The translations under genes and the position numbers were made by a program. 6,886 nucleotides of DNA, taken from NCBI GenBank assembly GCA_016206815.1, contig JACQQT010000050.1:1-6886 (forward strand), given 5' to 3'. Below the pieces are notes generated by a model. That model ran no database searches, was not told the origin of the DNA, and saw nothing but the letters and a program-made list of their open reading frames with translations. Shown one piece after another: positions 1 through 5,520 of the stretch (within the stretch, counting starts at the first letter, position 1; each line of letters begins with the position of its first letter). Source of the stretch: Candidatus Omnitrophota bacterium. Its GTDB lineage: Bacteria > Omnitrophota > Omnitrophia > Omnitrophales > Danuiimicrobiaceae.

Positions 1-57
1 ATCGAGCTGCTTTCCATCCGCCCTGCTTGCCGAGCGAAGCCGAAGTGCGCGAGTGAG

Positions 58-78
58 TCCCGCCTCGCCGGGGCGGGA
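58..78. repeat. GC-rich inverted repeat in non-coding upstream region
   Basis: A perfect 7-bp inverted repeat, TCCCGCC (58-64) and GGCGGGA (72-78), encloses a 7-nt loop. A weaker hairpin follows, CCTGA/TCAGG near 101-115. The first 184 bases contain no credible reading frame on either strand. The GC-rich palindrome lies in a stretch of short repeated-looking words, as in dispersed intergenic repeats of many genomes. It has no T-tract, so it is not a standard terminator. Whether it recurs elsewhere in the genome cannot be seen here. Confidence 0.4.
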
Positions 79-144
79 TGAACGGTGCGGAGGCATCCAT
101 CCTGAGCCTTTCAGGGAGATGTACAAACCACAGATTGGATGAGA

Positions 145-173
145 TTGACTTTGAAAGTAACTGATTATATAGT
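145..173 (+). promoter_or_regulatory. Sigma70-type promoter of the DUF502-lptF/G unit
   Basis: TTGACT (145-150) and TATAGT (168-173) are separated by exactly 17 bp, five of six matches to consensus in each box. The expected start point is about 180, only about five bases before the ATG at 185. The transcript would be leaderless or nearly so. No Shine-Dalgarno sequence is visible ahead of that ATG, which is consistent. The promoter call is by pattern only. Confidence 0.6.
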
Positions 174-184
174 GAGCACTACTA

Positions 185-844
185 ATGAATGAAAAAACGA
201 AATCACAGAAGCCGTCCTTTGTCATTCGATTGCGGAATGCCATCCGCCGGAGGTTGCTGGCAGGCCTCCTCGTTGTGGTTCCGCTATGGCTCACTTATGT
301 CGCGCTCCGCTTCTTCTTTAAAGCGCTCGACAGTTTCTTTGCGCCTTTGGTCCGCCGCTGGTTTGACGTCTCGATTCCCGGCCTCGGTTTTGTTTTGCTG
401 ATTGTTTTTATCTATCTGATCGGAATGATTACCGCCAATATTATCGGCCGCTCCTTGATTGGTTTTGGGGAGTCGATTTTAAACCGCATTCCTTTGGTGA
501 AGAACATTTACCAAGGAACGAAGCAGTTGATCTCAATCATTTCGCTTTCAAAGACGTTGGGTTTCAAACGGGTCATCTTGGTTGAATATCCGCGTTCAAA
601 GCTTTTCGCTGTTGGTTTTGTCACCAACACGATCACAGATAAAGCCAATCAAAATAAATTCGTAAGCGTTTTTATTCCAACGGTACCCAATCCGACTTCA
701 GGTGTTTTTGAATTAGTTCCGGAGCGCGATGTGATTGAAACTAATTTGACGATTGAGGATGGAATCAAAATGGTCATATCGGGCGGTATGATTACTCCGG
801 AGAATTTCAGAACCCGCCTGGCAGGACCCATTCCTCCCGCATGA
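185..844 (+). CDS. DUF502 family integral membrane protein
   Basis: A 219-residue protein of the DUF502 family, a group without an established biochemical function that also includes the plant COV1/LCV vascular-patterning proteins. After a basic N-terminus (residues 1-22) come two hydrophobic segments, about 23-45 and 67-88, which should cross the inner membrane. The conserved soluble part follows: IPLVKNIYQGTKQL (102-115), VEYPR (133-137), VFIPTVPNPTSG (162-173) and the SGGM stretch (199-202). The length is typical. The start at 185 is the only reasonable Met, although there is no Shine-Dalgarno and a promoter lies immediately upstream, so translation may be leaderless. Its TGA overlaps the ATG of the permease gene, suggesting co-translation and a possible envelope role; that role is inference. 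Confidence 0.88.
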   Translation: MNEKTKSQKPSFVIRLRNAIRRRLLAGLLVVVPLWLTYVALRFFFKALDSFFAPLVRRWFDVSIPGLGFVLLIVFIYLIGMITANIIGRSLIGFGESILNRIPLVKNIYQGTKQLISIISLSKTLGFKRVILVEYPRSKLFAVGFVTNTITDKANQNKFVSVFIPTVPNPTSGVFELVPERDVIETNLTIEDGIKMVISGGMITPENFRTRLAGPIPPA

Positions 845-1941
845 CCATTCTGCGCCGTTATTGTCTGCGCGAATTGCTTTCCCCATTTTTAATGTCGCTT
901 TTCCTGGTGACATTCATCTTCATGGTCGGGAACCTTTTTGATTTGGCAGATTTGTTGGTGAATAAGGGAGTGAGTGTCTTCGACGTCCTGACACTGATTG
1001 TTTTGATGATCCCGAGTCTTCTCGGTTTTATTTTACCGACCGCAGCGTTGACCAGCGTGCTCCTGGTGTTTGGCAGTTTTGCTCAGAATAATGAAATTGT
1101 CGCCATGAAAGCAACCGGCATCAATCTCCTGCGGCTTTTGATTCCGGTGTTTGCGGTTGCTTTTTTGCTTAGTTTTTTTTCGCTTTTTCTGATTGATCAA
1201 ATCCAGCCTCGCTCGGAATATCAATCCCGCCAGCTGATTCGGCAGCTGGTCGTGAAACGTCCCGCCGCTTACTTGGAGGCCGGGAGGTTTATCAAAGATT
1301 TTCAGGGTTATACCTTGTGGATCAATGAGATCAAAGGAAGCCGCCTGAAGGGAATCACTATTTTTCAATTTGAAGAGGGAAGGCCGACCCGGACCATTAT
1401 CGCAGAATCCGGGGAGGTGGTCACCGCACCCGATCAACAGTCTCTGGCGCTTCAGCTTTACAATGGAACCAGCGACGAACCGAACCCTGATGATCCGTCG
1501 GTTTTGTATAAGTTAAATTTTAAAACGTTTTTGCTCTCCGACATTAAAATCGGCAGACAAAGAGGCGGTGTGGGGAAAAAGGAAAAAGAGATGACGATCG
1601 ATGAGTTGGTCTATCAATTGGAACATAACGATGAAGCAAAGCGTAATTCCAAAAAAATGCGGGAAATCAAAGCGGAAATCCACAAGAAAATTTCGTTTTC
1701 TTTTGCGACGGTTGTTTTTGTCTTGATCGGACTTCCCACGGCGATTATCAGCCGCCGGGGGGAAATGGTGGTGAGCTTTACGGTTGCGATGGCCATCGTC
1801 GGGATTTATTACATTTTGTTTGTTTGGGGCAGGACGATGGCGATTCATGGACAGCTACCTCCCTGGCTTGCGCTTTGGTTTCCCAATATCCTCATGGTAG
1901 CGGTTTCTGCTTTTCTCTGCCGCCGCATGATTCGGTTGTAG
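841..1941 (+). CDS. LptF/LptG family lipopolysaccharide export permease
   Basis: A 366-residue YjgP/YjgQ-family permease. In Gram-negative bacteria LptF and LptG form the membrane part of the LptB2FG ABC transporter, which extracts lipopolysaccharide from the inner membrane and feeds it to LptC/LptA. The sequence shows the family architecture. Three N-terminal membrane segments lie at about 15-33, 47-77 and 97-118, followed by a periplasmic beta-jellyroll-like region (about 125-275) and three C-terminal segments at about 284-304, 309-330 and 341-361. The opening LRRYCLRELLSPF, the EIVAMKATGI stretch (85-94) near the expected LptB contact, and the HKKISFSFATVVFVLIGLP segment (281-299) are characteristic. 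The ATG overlaps the DUF502 stop (ATGA) and has no clear Shine-Dalgarno, so translation is probably coupled. LptF and LptG cannot be told apart here. The second permease subunit and LptB are not in the window. Confidence 0.88.
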   Translation: MTILRRYCLRELLSPFLMSLFLVTFIFMVGNLFDLADLLVNKGVSVFDVLTLIVLMIPSLLGFILPTAALTSVLLVFGSFAQNNEIVAMKATGINLLRLLIPVFAVAFLLSFFSLFLIDQIQPRSEYQSRQLIRQLVVKRPAAYLEAGRFIKDFQGYTLWINEIKGSRLKGITIFQFEEGRPTRTIIAESGEVVTAPDQQSLALQLYNGTSDEPNPDDPSVLYKLNFKTFLLSDIKIGRQRGGVGKKEKEMTIDELVYQLEHNDEAKRNSKKMREIKAEIHKKISFSFATVVFVLIGLPTAIISRRGEMVVSFTVAMAIVGIYYILFVWGRTMAIHGQLPPWLALWFPNILMVAVSAFLCRRMIRL

Positions 1942-1976
1942 GCTCTCAAAAGGGTCTATCCCTTCTCGATACAATT

Positions 1977-1985
1977 TGATATAAT
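1977..1985 (+). promoter_or_regulatory. Extended -10 promoter for rnpB
   Basis: TGATATAAT (1977-1985) is a perfect extended -10 element: TG, one base, then consensus TATAAT. The expected -35 position (about 1957-1962, TATCCC) is poor, as is usual for extended -10 promoters. Transcription would start near 1992, giving a leader of about 45 nt before the RNase P RNA body. That leader can form a small hairpin, GTTCT (2005-2009) with AGAAC (2015-2019). This is the best promoter candidate between the permease stop and rnpB. Confidence 0.55.
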
Positions 1986-2208
1986 ACCGACAAATCATTG
2001 ATTCGTTCTTTTTCAGAACACCCGGTTGAATTGAGGGGTGGATTCTTAGAAGATGATCGCTCTCGTTGATTTCAGACGAGGGAGGAAAGTCCGAGCTCCA
2101 CAGGGCAGGGTGCTTCGTAATTCGAAGGCTTGTTCATCCAAAGATGCACAAGACGGAAAGTGCCACAGAGAAAAGACAGCCCGTCGGTGTTTGACGGGCA
2201 ATGGTGAA

Positions 2209-2286
2209 ACGGCGGCACGTTTTGATCTCAATTGCTTGAGATCAAAAGTGCAGTCGTCACAACCTATTAATTTTAATAGGAAAGTG
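2209..2286 (+). other. 78-nt two-hairpin insertion inside rnpB
   Basis: Extra segment between the conserved GGTGAAACGG and the P13-type hairpin of the RNase P RNA. ACGGCGG occurs at 2209-2215 and again at 2287-2293. Removing one repeat unit (78 nt) joins GGTGAAACGGCGG directly to TGTAAGAG, the order seen in ordinary type A RNAs. The insertion folds into two hairpins. The first pairs TTTTGATCTCAA (2220-2231) with TTGAGATCAAAA (2236-2247) around TTGC, with CAC/GTG below. The second pairs CGTCAC/GTGACG (2255-2260, 2284-2289) and CCTATTA/TAATAGG (2263-2269, 2274-2280). The AT-rich stems contrast with the GC-rich core. It may be a lineage-specific helix expansion or a small captured element; the sequence alone does not decide. 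Confidence 0.75.
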
Positions 2287-2371
2287 ACGGCGGTGTAAGA
2301 GACCACCGGCTCCGAGGCGACGAGGAGCGCATGGCAAACCCCGCTTGGAGAAAGACCGAATAGCAGACAAT

Positions 2372-2439
2372 TCGCTCGCCTTTAAAAGCATCGAGCGATG
2401 GGAATGGCCCGTTCCCGGTCCGCCAGATTCTTGGCGGAC
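2372..2439 (+). other. Expanded P15-P17 domain of rnpB with two accessory hairpins
   Basis: P17 is recognised as GGGAA/TTCCC (2400-2404, 2412-2416), with the P6-forming GGCCC in its loop. It is flanked on both sides by hairpins that the E. coli molecule lacks at these positions: TCGCTCG/CGAGCGA (2372-2378, 2392-2398; 13-nt loop) and GTCCGCCA/TGGCGGAC (2418-2425, 2432-2439; 6-nt loop). AGAC (2365-2368) with GTCT (2444-2447) could close all three into a multibranch just before the CCA-binding GGTTGGT. The pairings are read directly; assignment of P15/P16 is inference. Confidence 0.65.
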
Positions 2440-2568
2440 GTTCGTCTCGGGTTGGTCGCATGCGGCGGCTGCGCAAGCGCCGTCCCAGATAGATGATCAT
2501 CACTGTTTTGGCAACAAAACGGACAGAACTCGGCTTATTCTAAGAATCCACCTTCTTTATTTATAGGC

Positions 2569-2597
2569 TTGACTTGGCCCTTGTTTTGGAGTATTGT
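2569..2597 (+). promoter_or_regulatory. Sigma70-type promoter of the pyr operon
   Basis: TTGACT (2569-2574) and TATTGT (2592-2597) are separated by exactly 17 bp. The expected start is around A2604, giving a leader of about 160 nt before pyrR that contains the PyrR-binding match and the terminator. The -35 box begins only 17 bases after the end of RNase P helix P1, so the two transcription units are tightly packed. Confidence 0.65.
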
Positions 2598-2622
2598 TTT
2601 CCTACATTTCAAGAGAGGTTAA

Positions 2623-2654
2623 CCTTTTAAACTGGCCCGAGAGGCTAGAAAAGG
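2623..2654 (+). promoter_or_regulatory. PyrR-binding loop in pyr leader RNA
   Basis: TGGCCCGAGAGGCT (2633-2646) fits the PyrR binding-loop consensus ARUCCNGNGAGGYU at all positions except 1 and 3, and the tract after it resembles the Bacillus sites. It lies in a two-tier hairpin. The lower stem is CCTTTT (2623-2628) with AAAAGG (2649-2654). An AAA bulge sits on the 5' side. The upper stem is CTGGCC (2632-2637) with GGCTAG (2643-2648), with CGAGA left in the loop. A bulged stem under a GNGA-type loop is the known shape of this element. UMP/UTP-bound PyrR binding here would be expected to stabilise it and let the downstream terminator form. No strong competing antiterminator pairing could be found by eye. 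Confidence 0.75.
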
Positions 2655-2682
2655 CAGAAGATGAAGACTATAATCTTAAAAA

Positions 2683-2718
2683 GAAAAAGAGGCTCACTTA
2701 ACTGTGAGCTATTTTTTT
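2683..2718 (+). terminator. Intrinsic terminator / attenuator ahead of pyrR
   Basis: GCTCAC (2692-2697) pairs with GTGAGC (2704-2709) around the loop TTAACT. A G-U pair extends the stem (2691 with 2710), and seven T residues follow (2712-2718). The A-rich stretch before the stem (2683-2688) can pair with the T-tract, a typical Rho-independent layout. It lies between the pyr promoter and the pyrR start, 38 nt after the PyrR-binding hairpin, so it probably acts as the pyr attenuator. It could also catch read-through from rnpB. Confidence 0.8.
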
Positions 2719-2749
2719 ACCCAGAAACTGGGACAAAATGATACAGACT

Positions 2750-2754
2750 AGGAG
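2750..2754 (+). promoter_or_regulatory. pyrR ribosome binding site
   Basis: AGGAG (2750-2754) stands 11 nt before the ATG at 2766. A second purine run, GGAAG (2761-2765), directly abuts the ATG and is too close to be the main site. A compact hairpin, CCCAG/CTGGG with an AAA loop (2720-2732), lies just upstream and leaves the site free. Confidence 0.5.
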
Positions 2755-2765
2755 TTTTAAGGAAG

Positions 2766-3296
2766 ATGAATCAAATTATCAGTTCTGAAGAAATGAATCG
2801 AGCCATTACGAGAATCGCGCACGAGATCCTTGAGAAAAATAAGGGCGCTTCTCGATTAGCACTTATTGGAATTCGTACCGGCGGTGCTTATTTGGCCAAA
2901 CGGTTCCAAGATCAAATCCACGCCATCGAAAAGTGCGAAGTGCCGCTGGGGCTTTTGGATATCACGCTTTATCGGGATGATTTGACGGAGATCGGCCCCC
3001 AGCCCAACGTCGGTGAAACAGAAATCGATTTCGATGTGAGCAAAAAGAGAATTGTTCTGGTGGACGACGTCTTGTTTTCGGGCAGAACCATCCGATGCGC
3101 TTTGGATGCGTTGATTGATTTCGGCCGTCCGGAAGTCATCCAACTTGCGGTGTTGGTGGATCGGGGGCACCGAGAGCTTCCGATTAAGCCCGATTATGTC
3201 GGCAAGAATATCCCGACGGCTAAATCGGGAAGCGTGATCGTCAAGTTTGAGGAGCATGACGGCGAAGACGGTATTTATGTCAAGGAGAACGAATGA
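2766..3296 (+). CDS. pyrR: Pyrimidine operon regulator PyrR / uracil phosphoribosyltransferase
   Basis: A 176-residue PyrR. In characterised bacteria it binds pyr leader mRNA when UMP or UTP is high and promotes attenuation, and many homologues also convert uracil and PRPP to UMP. The type I phosphoribosyltransferase fold is evident. The PRPP loop is RIVLVDDVLFSGRT (95-108), with the acidic pair D100-D101. IGIRTGGAYLAKR (34-46) is the pyrophosphate-binding region, and LDITLYRDDL (64-73) and DRGHRELPI (132-140) are PyrR signatures. Length matches the usual 175-180. It is the first gene of the operon, preceded by a leader with a PyrR-binding match and terminator, which supports an autoregulatory role here. 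Its stop overlaps the pyrB start (ATGA). Confidence 0.96.
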   Translation: MNQIISSEEMNRAITRIAHEILEKNKGASRLALIGIRTGGAYLAKRFQDQIHAIEKCEVPLGLLDITLYRDDLTEIGPQPNVGETEIDFDVSKKRIVLVDDVLFSGRTIRCALDALIDFGRPEVIQLAVLVDRGHRELPIKPDYVGKNIPTAKSGSVIVKFEEHDGEDGIYVKENE

Positions 3297-4240
3297 ACCA
3301 CGCCGCCTGGAAGCGGAAAGATTTGGTAGGGTTAAAAGACCTGAGCGCGGATGAGATTCGCCTGATGTTGAGCACTGCCAAGTCACTTCAGGAAATTTCG
3401 CTCAGACCGGTTAAGAAAGTTCCGACGTTGCGAGGCCGAACGGTAGCGAATTTATTCTTCGAGCCGAGCACGCGAACGCGTATTTCCTTTGAACTGGCTG
3501 AGAAACGACTGAGCGCTGATACGATCAACTTTACGGGTTCGGTATCCAGCACCGTCAAAGGTGAAACCTTGAAAGACACGGTTCGTAATATCGAATCTTT
3601 AAAAGTTGAAATTATTGTCATCAGGCATCCTGCTTCAGGCGCTCCCCATGCTTTGGCAGAATCACTTCCCGTGAGTGTGGTCAACGCCGGAGACGGGATT
3701 AACGAACATCCGACGCAAGCGCTTTTGGATATGTTCACGATTCAGGAGAAAAAAGGAACGCTTGCAAATATCAAAGTGGCATTTATCGGTGACATCCTTC
3801 ATAGCCGTGTCGCGCGTTCCAACATCTGGGGATTGACCAAGATGGGAGCCAAGGTAGTCGTTTGCGGACCGAAAACACTTCTGCCCCCCAAAGTAGAATC
3901 CTTAGGCGTTTCAGCGACAACGGATTTGGGAACGGCGATTAAAGATGCGGATGTGATCAATCTGCTCAGAATCCAAACCGAGCGGCAAAGCGAGTGTTTT
4001 TTCCCGAGCATCCGTGAGTACGCCAATTCCTATCAGATCAACCGGGAAGTCTTGCAGCATGCAAAACCCGATGTCTTAATCATGCATCCCGGGCCGGTCA
4101 ATCGGGGAATCGAGCTGGCCAGCGATGTGATGGACGGGCCTTATTCGGTGATTTTAGATCAGGTGACCAACGGGCTGGCTGTCCGGATGGCTGTCCTTTA
4201 TCTTTTAAGCGGCGCACGCAAGAAGGCGGCGGAAAAATGA
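3293..4240 (+). CDS. pyrB: Aspartate carbamoyltransferase catalytic subunit
   Basis: A 315-residue catalytic chain that joins carbamoyl phosphate to aspartate, giving N-carbamoyl-aspartate in the cytoplasm, the committed step of pyrimidine synthesis. Active-site motifs are all present: FFEPSTRTR (55-63) for carbamoyl phosphate; the flexible SSTVKGE loop (85-91) with the catalytic lysine K89; RHPASGAPH (111-119); DGINEHPTQALLD (134-146) with H139 and Q142; LRIQTER (225-231) for aspartate; and HPGPVNRG (265-272). Length is that of unregulated catalytic subunits. No pyrI regulatory chain follows, so control is probably at the RNA level through PyrR. The start overlaps the pyrR stop and has AAGGAG (3282-3287) 5 nt upstream. 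It ends in an ATGA overlap with pyrC. Confidence 0.97.
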   Translation: MNHAAWKRKDLVGLKDLSADEIRLMLSTAKSLQEISLRPVKKVPTLRGRTVANLFFEPSTRTRISFELAEKRLSADTINFTGSVSSTVKGETLKDTVRNIESLKVEIIVIRHPASGAPHALAESLPVSVVNAGDGINEHPTQALLDMFTIQEKKGTLANIKVAFIGDILHSRVARSNIWGLTKMGAKVVVCGPKTLLPPKVESLGVSATTDLGTAIKDADVINLLRIQTERQSECFFPSIREYANSYQINREVLQHAKPDVLIMHPGPVNRGIELASDVMDGPYSVILDQVTNGLAVRMAVLYLLSGARKKAAEK

Positions 4241-5520
4241 TGAATCTTTTAATCAAACAGGTCCATGTGATCGACCCTCAAAATAAAGTAGACGGCGTTT
4301 TTGACGTCCTGATTAAAAAAAGGCTGGTTGCGGAACTTAAAAAAGAAGTGAACTCAGACGGCGTCGAAGTTTTAGACGGAAACGGAAAATATCTTTTTCC
4401 GGGCCTGGTGGATATGCACGTTCATTTCCGGGAGCCGGGCTACGAGCAGAAAGAAACCATTCTTTCGGGTTCGAAGGCAGCCTTGGCGGGCGGTTTTGTG
4501 GCAGTGGTTACGATGCCGAATACCGATCCGCCGTGCGATCACCAGAGCGTGATCGACAACATTATTCGGAAAGCAAACGAGGTTCCGTTTTATATTTTTC
4601 CGTGCGGCACATTAACGAAAGAACGCGCGGGGAAAGAACTTTCCGAGATGGCGGATTTAAAACGGGCGGGCGCTTGGGCGGTCTCCGATGACGGTGCCTG
4701 GGTGAGCGATTCACTTCTGATGCGCCGCGCGATGGAATATGCTTCCATGCTCGGGCTTTTGGTGATGACGCATGCCGAAGACAAACGCCTCGCCTCTGGC
4801 GGCGTGATGAATGAAGGCATTATGTCAACACGTCTCGGTCTGAAGGGAATTCCGAATGCCAGTGAAGCTGTTGCGGTGAGCCGCGACATTCTTTTGGCTC
4901 AGCTGACGGGCGCGCCGCTTCATCTGACGCACATTTCAACGAAGGAGTCCGTCGATCTCATTCGCCTCGCAAAAGCCGATCAGCTTCCCGTGACGGCGGA
5001 CGTCACCCCGCATCACTTGGCGCTCACGGATGAGGCACTTGAACATTACGACACCAATTTCAAAATGATGCCGCCCTTAAGAACCGAAGCAGACCGCCAG
5101 GCCGTCTTAGAAGGTCTCGGGGACGGAACCATTGATGCGATCGCAACCGATCATGCGCCTCATACGGAGGAGGAAAAAATGGCCGAATTTCCGGAAGCAC
5201 CGGTGGGCGTGGTCGGCGTGGAAACCGCTTTGGGAGTTGCCTTGACCCATCTGTATCACACGAAAGTGTTGAGCCTGAAAGACGTTGTCATCAAAATGTC
5301 AACGCGGCCGGCGGAAATTCTCAAGCTTCCGAAACAATTCGGTCAGATTAAAGTCGGAGCGGAGGCGAATCTGACGCTCGTGGATGTGAATCAAGAATGG
5401 ATTGTAAAGAAAGAAGAATTTGTTTCGAAATCTAAAAACTCCTGTTTTATCGGAATGAAACTGAAAGGCAAAGCCGTCGCAACGATTTGCCGGGGGCAGT
5501 TGTGGCAAAAGCAATCCTAG
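4237..5520 (+). CDS. pyrC: Dihydroorotase, class I (zinc amidohydrolase)
   Basis: A 427-residue class I dihydroorotase that cyclises carbamoyl-aspartate to dihydroorotate. The amidohydrolase metal centre is intact: D59-M-H61-V-H63 with substrate R65, the MPNT motif (93-96), the likely bridging aspartate in SDDGAWV (150-156), H179 in THAED, H232 in LTHIST, and D305-H306 in ATDHAPH (303-309). An aspartate rather than a carbamylated lysine as bridging ligand is characteristic of class I bacterial enzymes, and the length fits. The remaining N- and C-terminal segments form the small beta domain. Two tandem ATG codons (4237 and 4240) could serve as start; the first overlaps the pyrB stop. It is therefore an active enzyme by motif content, not one of the inactive dihydroorotase-like partners of PyrB. 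Confidence 0.96.
   Translation: MMNLLIKQVHVIDPQNKVDGVFDVLIKKRLVAELKKEVNSDGVEVLDGNGKYLFPGLVDMHVHFREPGYEQKETILSGSKAALAGGFVAVVTMPNTDPPCDHQSVIDNIIRKANEVPFYIFPCGTLTKERAGKELSEMADLKRAGAWAVSDDGAWVSDSLLMRRAMEYASMLGLLVMTHAEDKRLASGGVMNEGIMSTRLGLKGIPNASEAVAVSRDILLAQLTGAPLHLTHISTKESVDLIRLAKADQLPVTADVTPHHLALTDEALEHYDTNFKMMPPLRTEADRQAVLEGLGDGTIDAIATDHAPHTEEEKMAEFPEAPVGVVGVETALGVALTHLYHTKVLSLKDVVIKMSTRPAEILKLPKQFGQIKVGAEANLTLVDVNQEWIVKKEEFVSKSKNSCFIGMKLKGKAVATICRGQLWQKQS
5492..5496 (+). promoter_or_regulatory. Ribosome binding site fixing the carA GTG start
   Basis: GGGGG (5492-5496) lies 5 nt before GTG at 5502, inside the end of pyrC. It can pair with the 16S anti-Shine-Dalgarno using G-U pairs. Starting at this GTG gives MAKAILALEDG, the usual CarA N-terminus. 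A TTG at 5487 in the same frame would add five atypical residues and has no ribosome binding site. Confidence 0.55.

Larger units (their letters stand above)
2037..2552 (+). ncRNA. rnpB: RNase P RNA, bacterial type A, enlarged
   Basis: Catalytic RNA of ribonuclease P, which with the protein RnpA removes 5' leaders from pre-tRNAs. The ends are set by a perfect 15-bp P1 helix (2037-2051 with 2538-2552). Other supported elements: P2 GATGATC/GATCATC (2052-2058, 2495-2501); the conserved GAGGAAAGTCCGAGCTCC block from 2082; P4 CCGAG/CTCGG (2091-2095, 2529-2533); P8 CTTCG/CGAAG (2113-2117, 2123-2127); P9 (2129-2152); AGTGCCACAGAGAA (2159-2172); a P13-type hairpin with a TAAGAG loop (2291-2308); the tRNA-CCA-binding GGTTGGT (2450-2456); P18 with a GCAA tetraloop (2473-2476); and ACAGAAC..GGCTTAT near 2523-2537. 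P6 is visible as GGGC (2103-2106) with GCCC (2407-2410) in the P17 loop, which marks type A. At about 516 nt it is well above the 377 nt of E. coli, because of added hairpins at 2209-2286 and 2372-2439. Short reading frames inside it are artefacts. Confidence 0.96.

Noticed and set aside
1950..1964. AAGGG/CCCTT hairpin just after the permease stop as a terminator.
   Set aside because: Only five pairs and no T-tract after it. The following bases are CTCGATACAA, so it is not a convincing intrinsic terminator.
2046..2566. Several open frames of 73-86 codons on both strands across 2046-2566.
   Set aside because: They lie within the RNase P RNA, whose helices and conserved blocks explain the sequence. 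The translations show no recognisable protein family and no ribosome binding sites.
2604..2610. UTP-dependent reiterative transcription at the pyr start (ACATTTC), as at E. coli pyrBI.
   Set aside because: The start point is only predicted and the T run is three bases. The PyrR-binding match and terminator already give a better supported control mechanism.
2617..2703. GGTTAA (2617-2622) pairing with TTAACT in the terminator loop as the antiterminator.
   Set aside because: Only six pairs including one G-U, and it does not invade the terminator stem. Too weak to claim without folding calculations.
2856..3386. Long antisense frame opposite pyrR and the pyrB start, and similar antisense frames under other genes.
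   Set aside because: These are shadow frames of strongly recognisable genes on the + strand and resemble no protein family.
5487..5501. TTG at 5487 as the carA start, giving five additional residues.
   Set aside because: The family N-terminus begins at the GTG at 5502, which has a G-rich ribosome binding site. The additional residues are not family-like.
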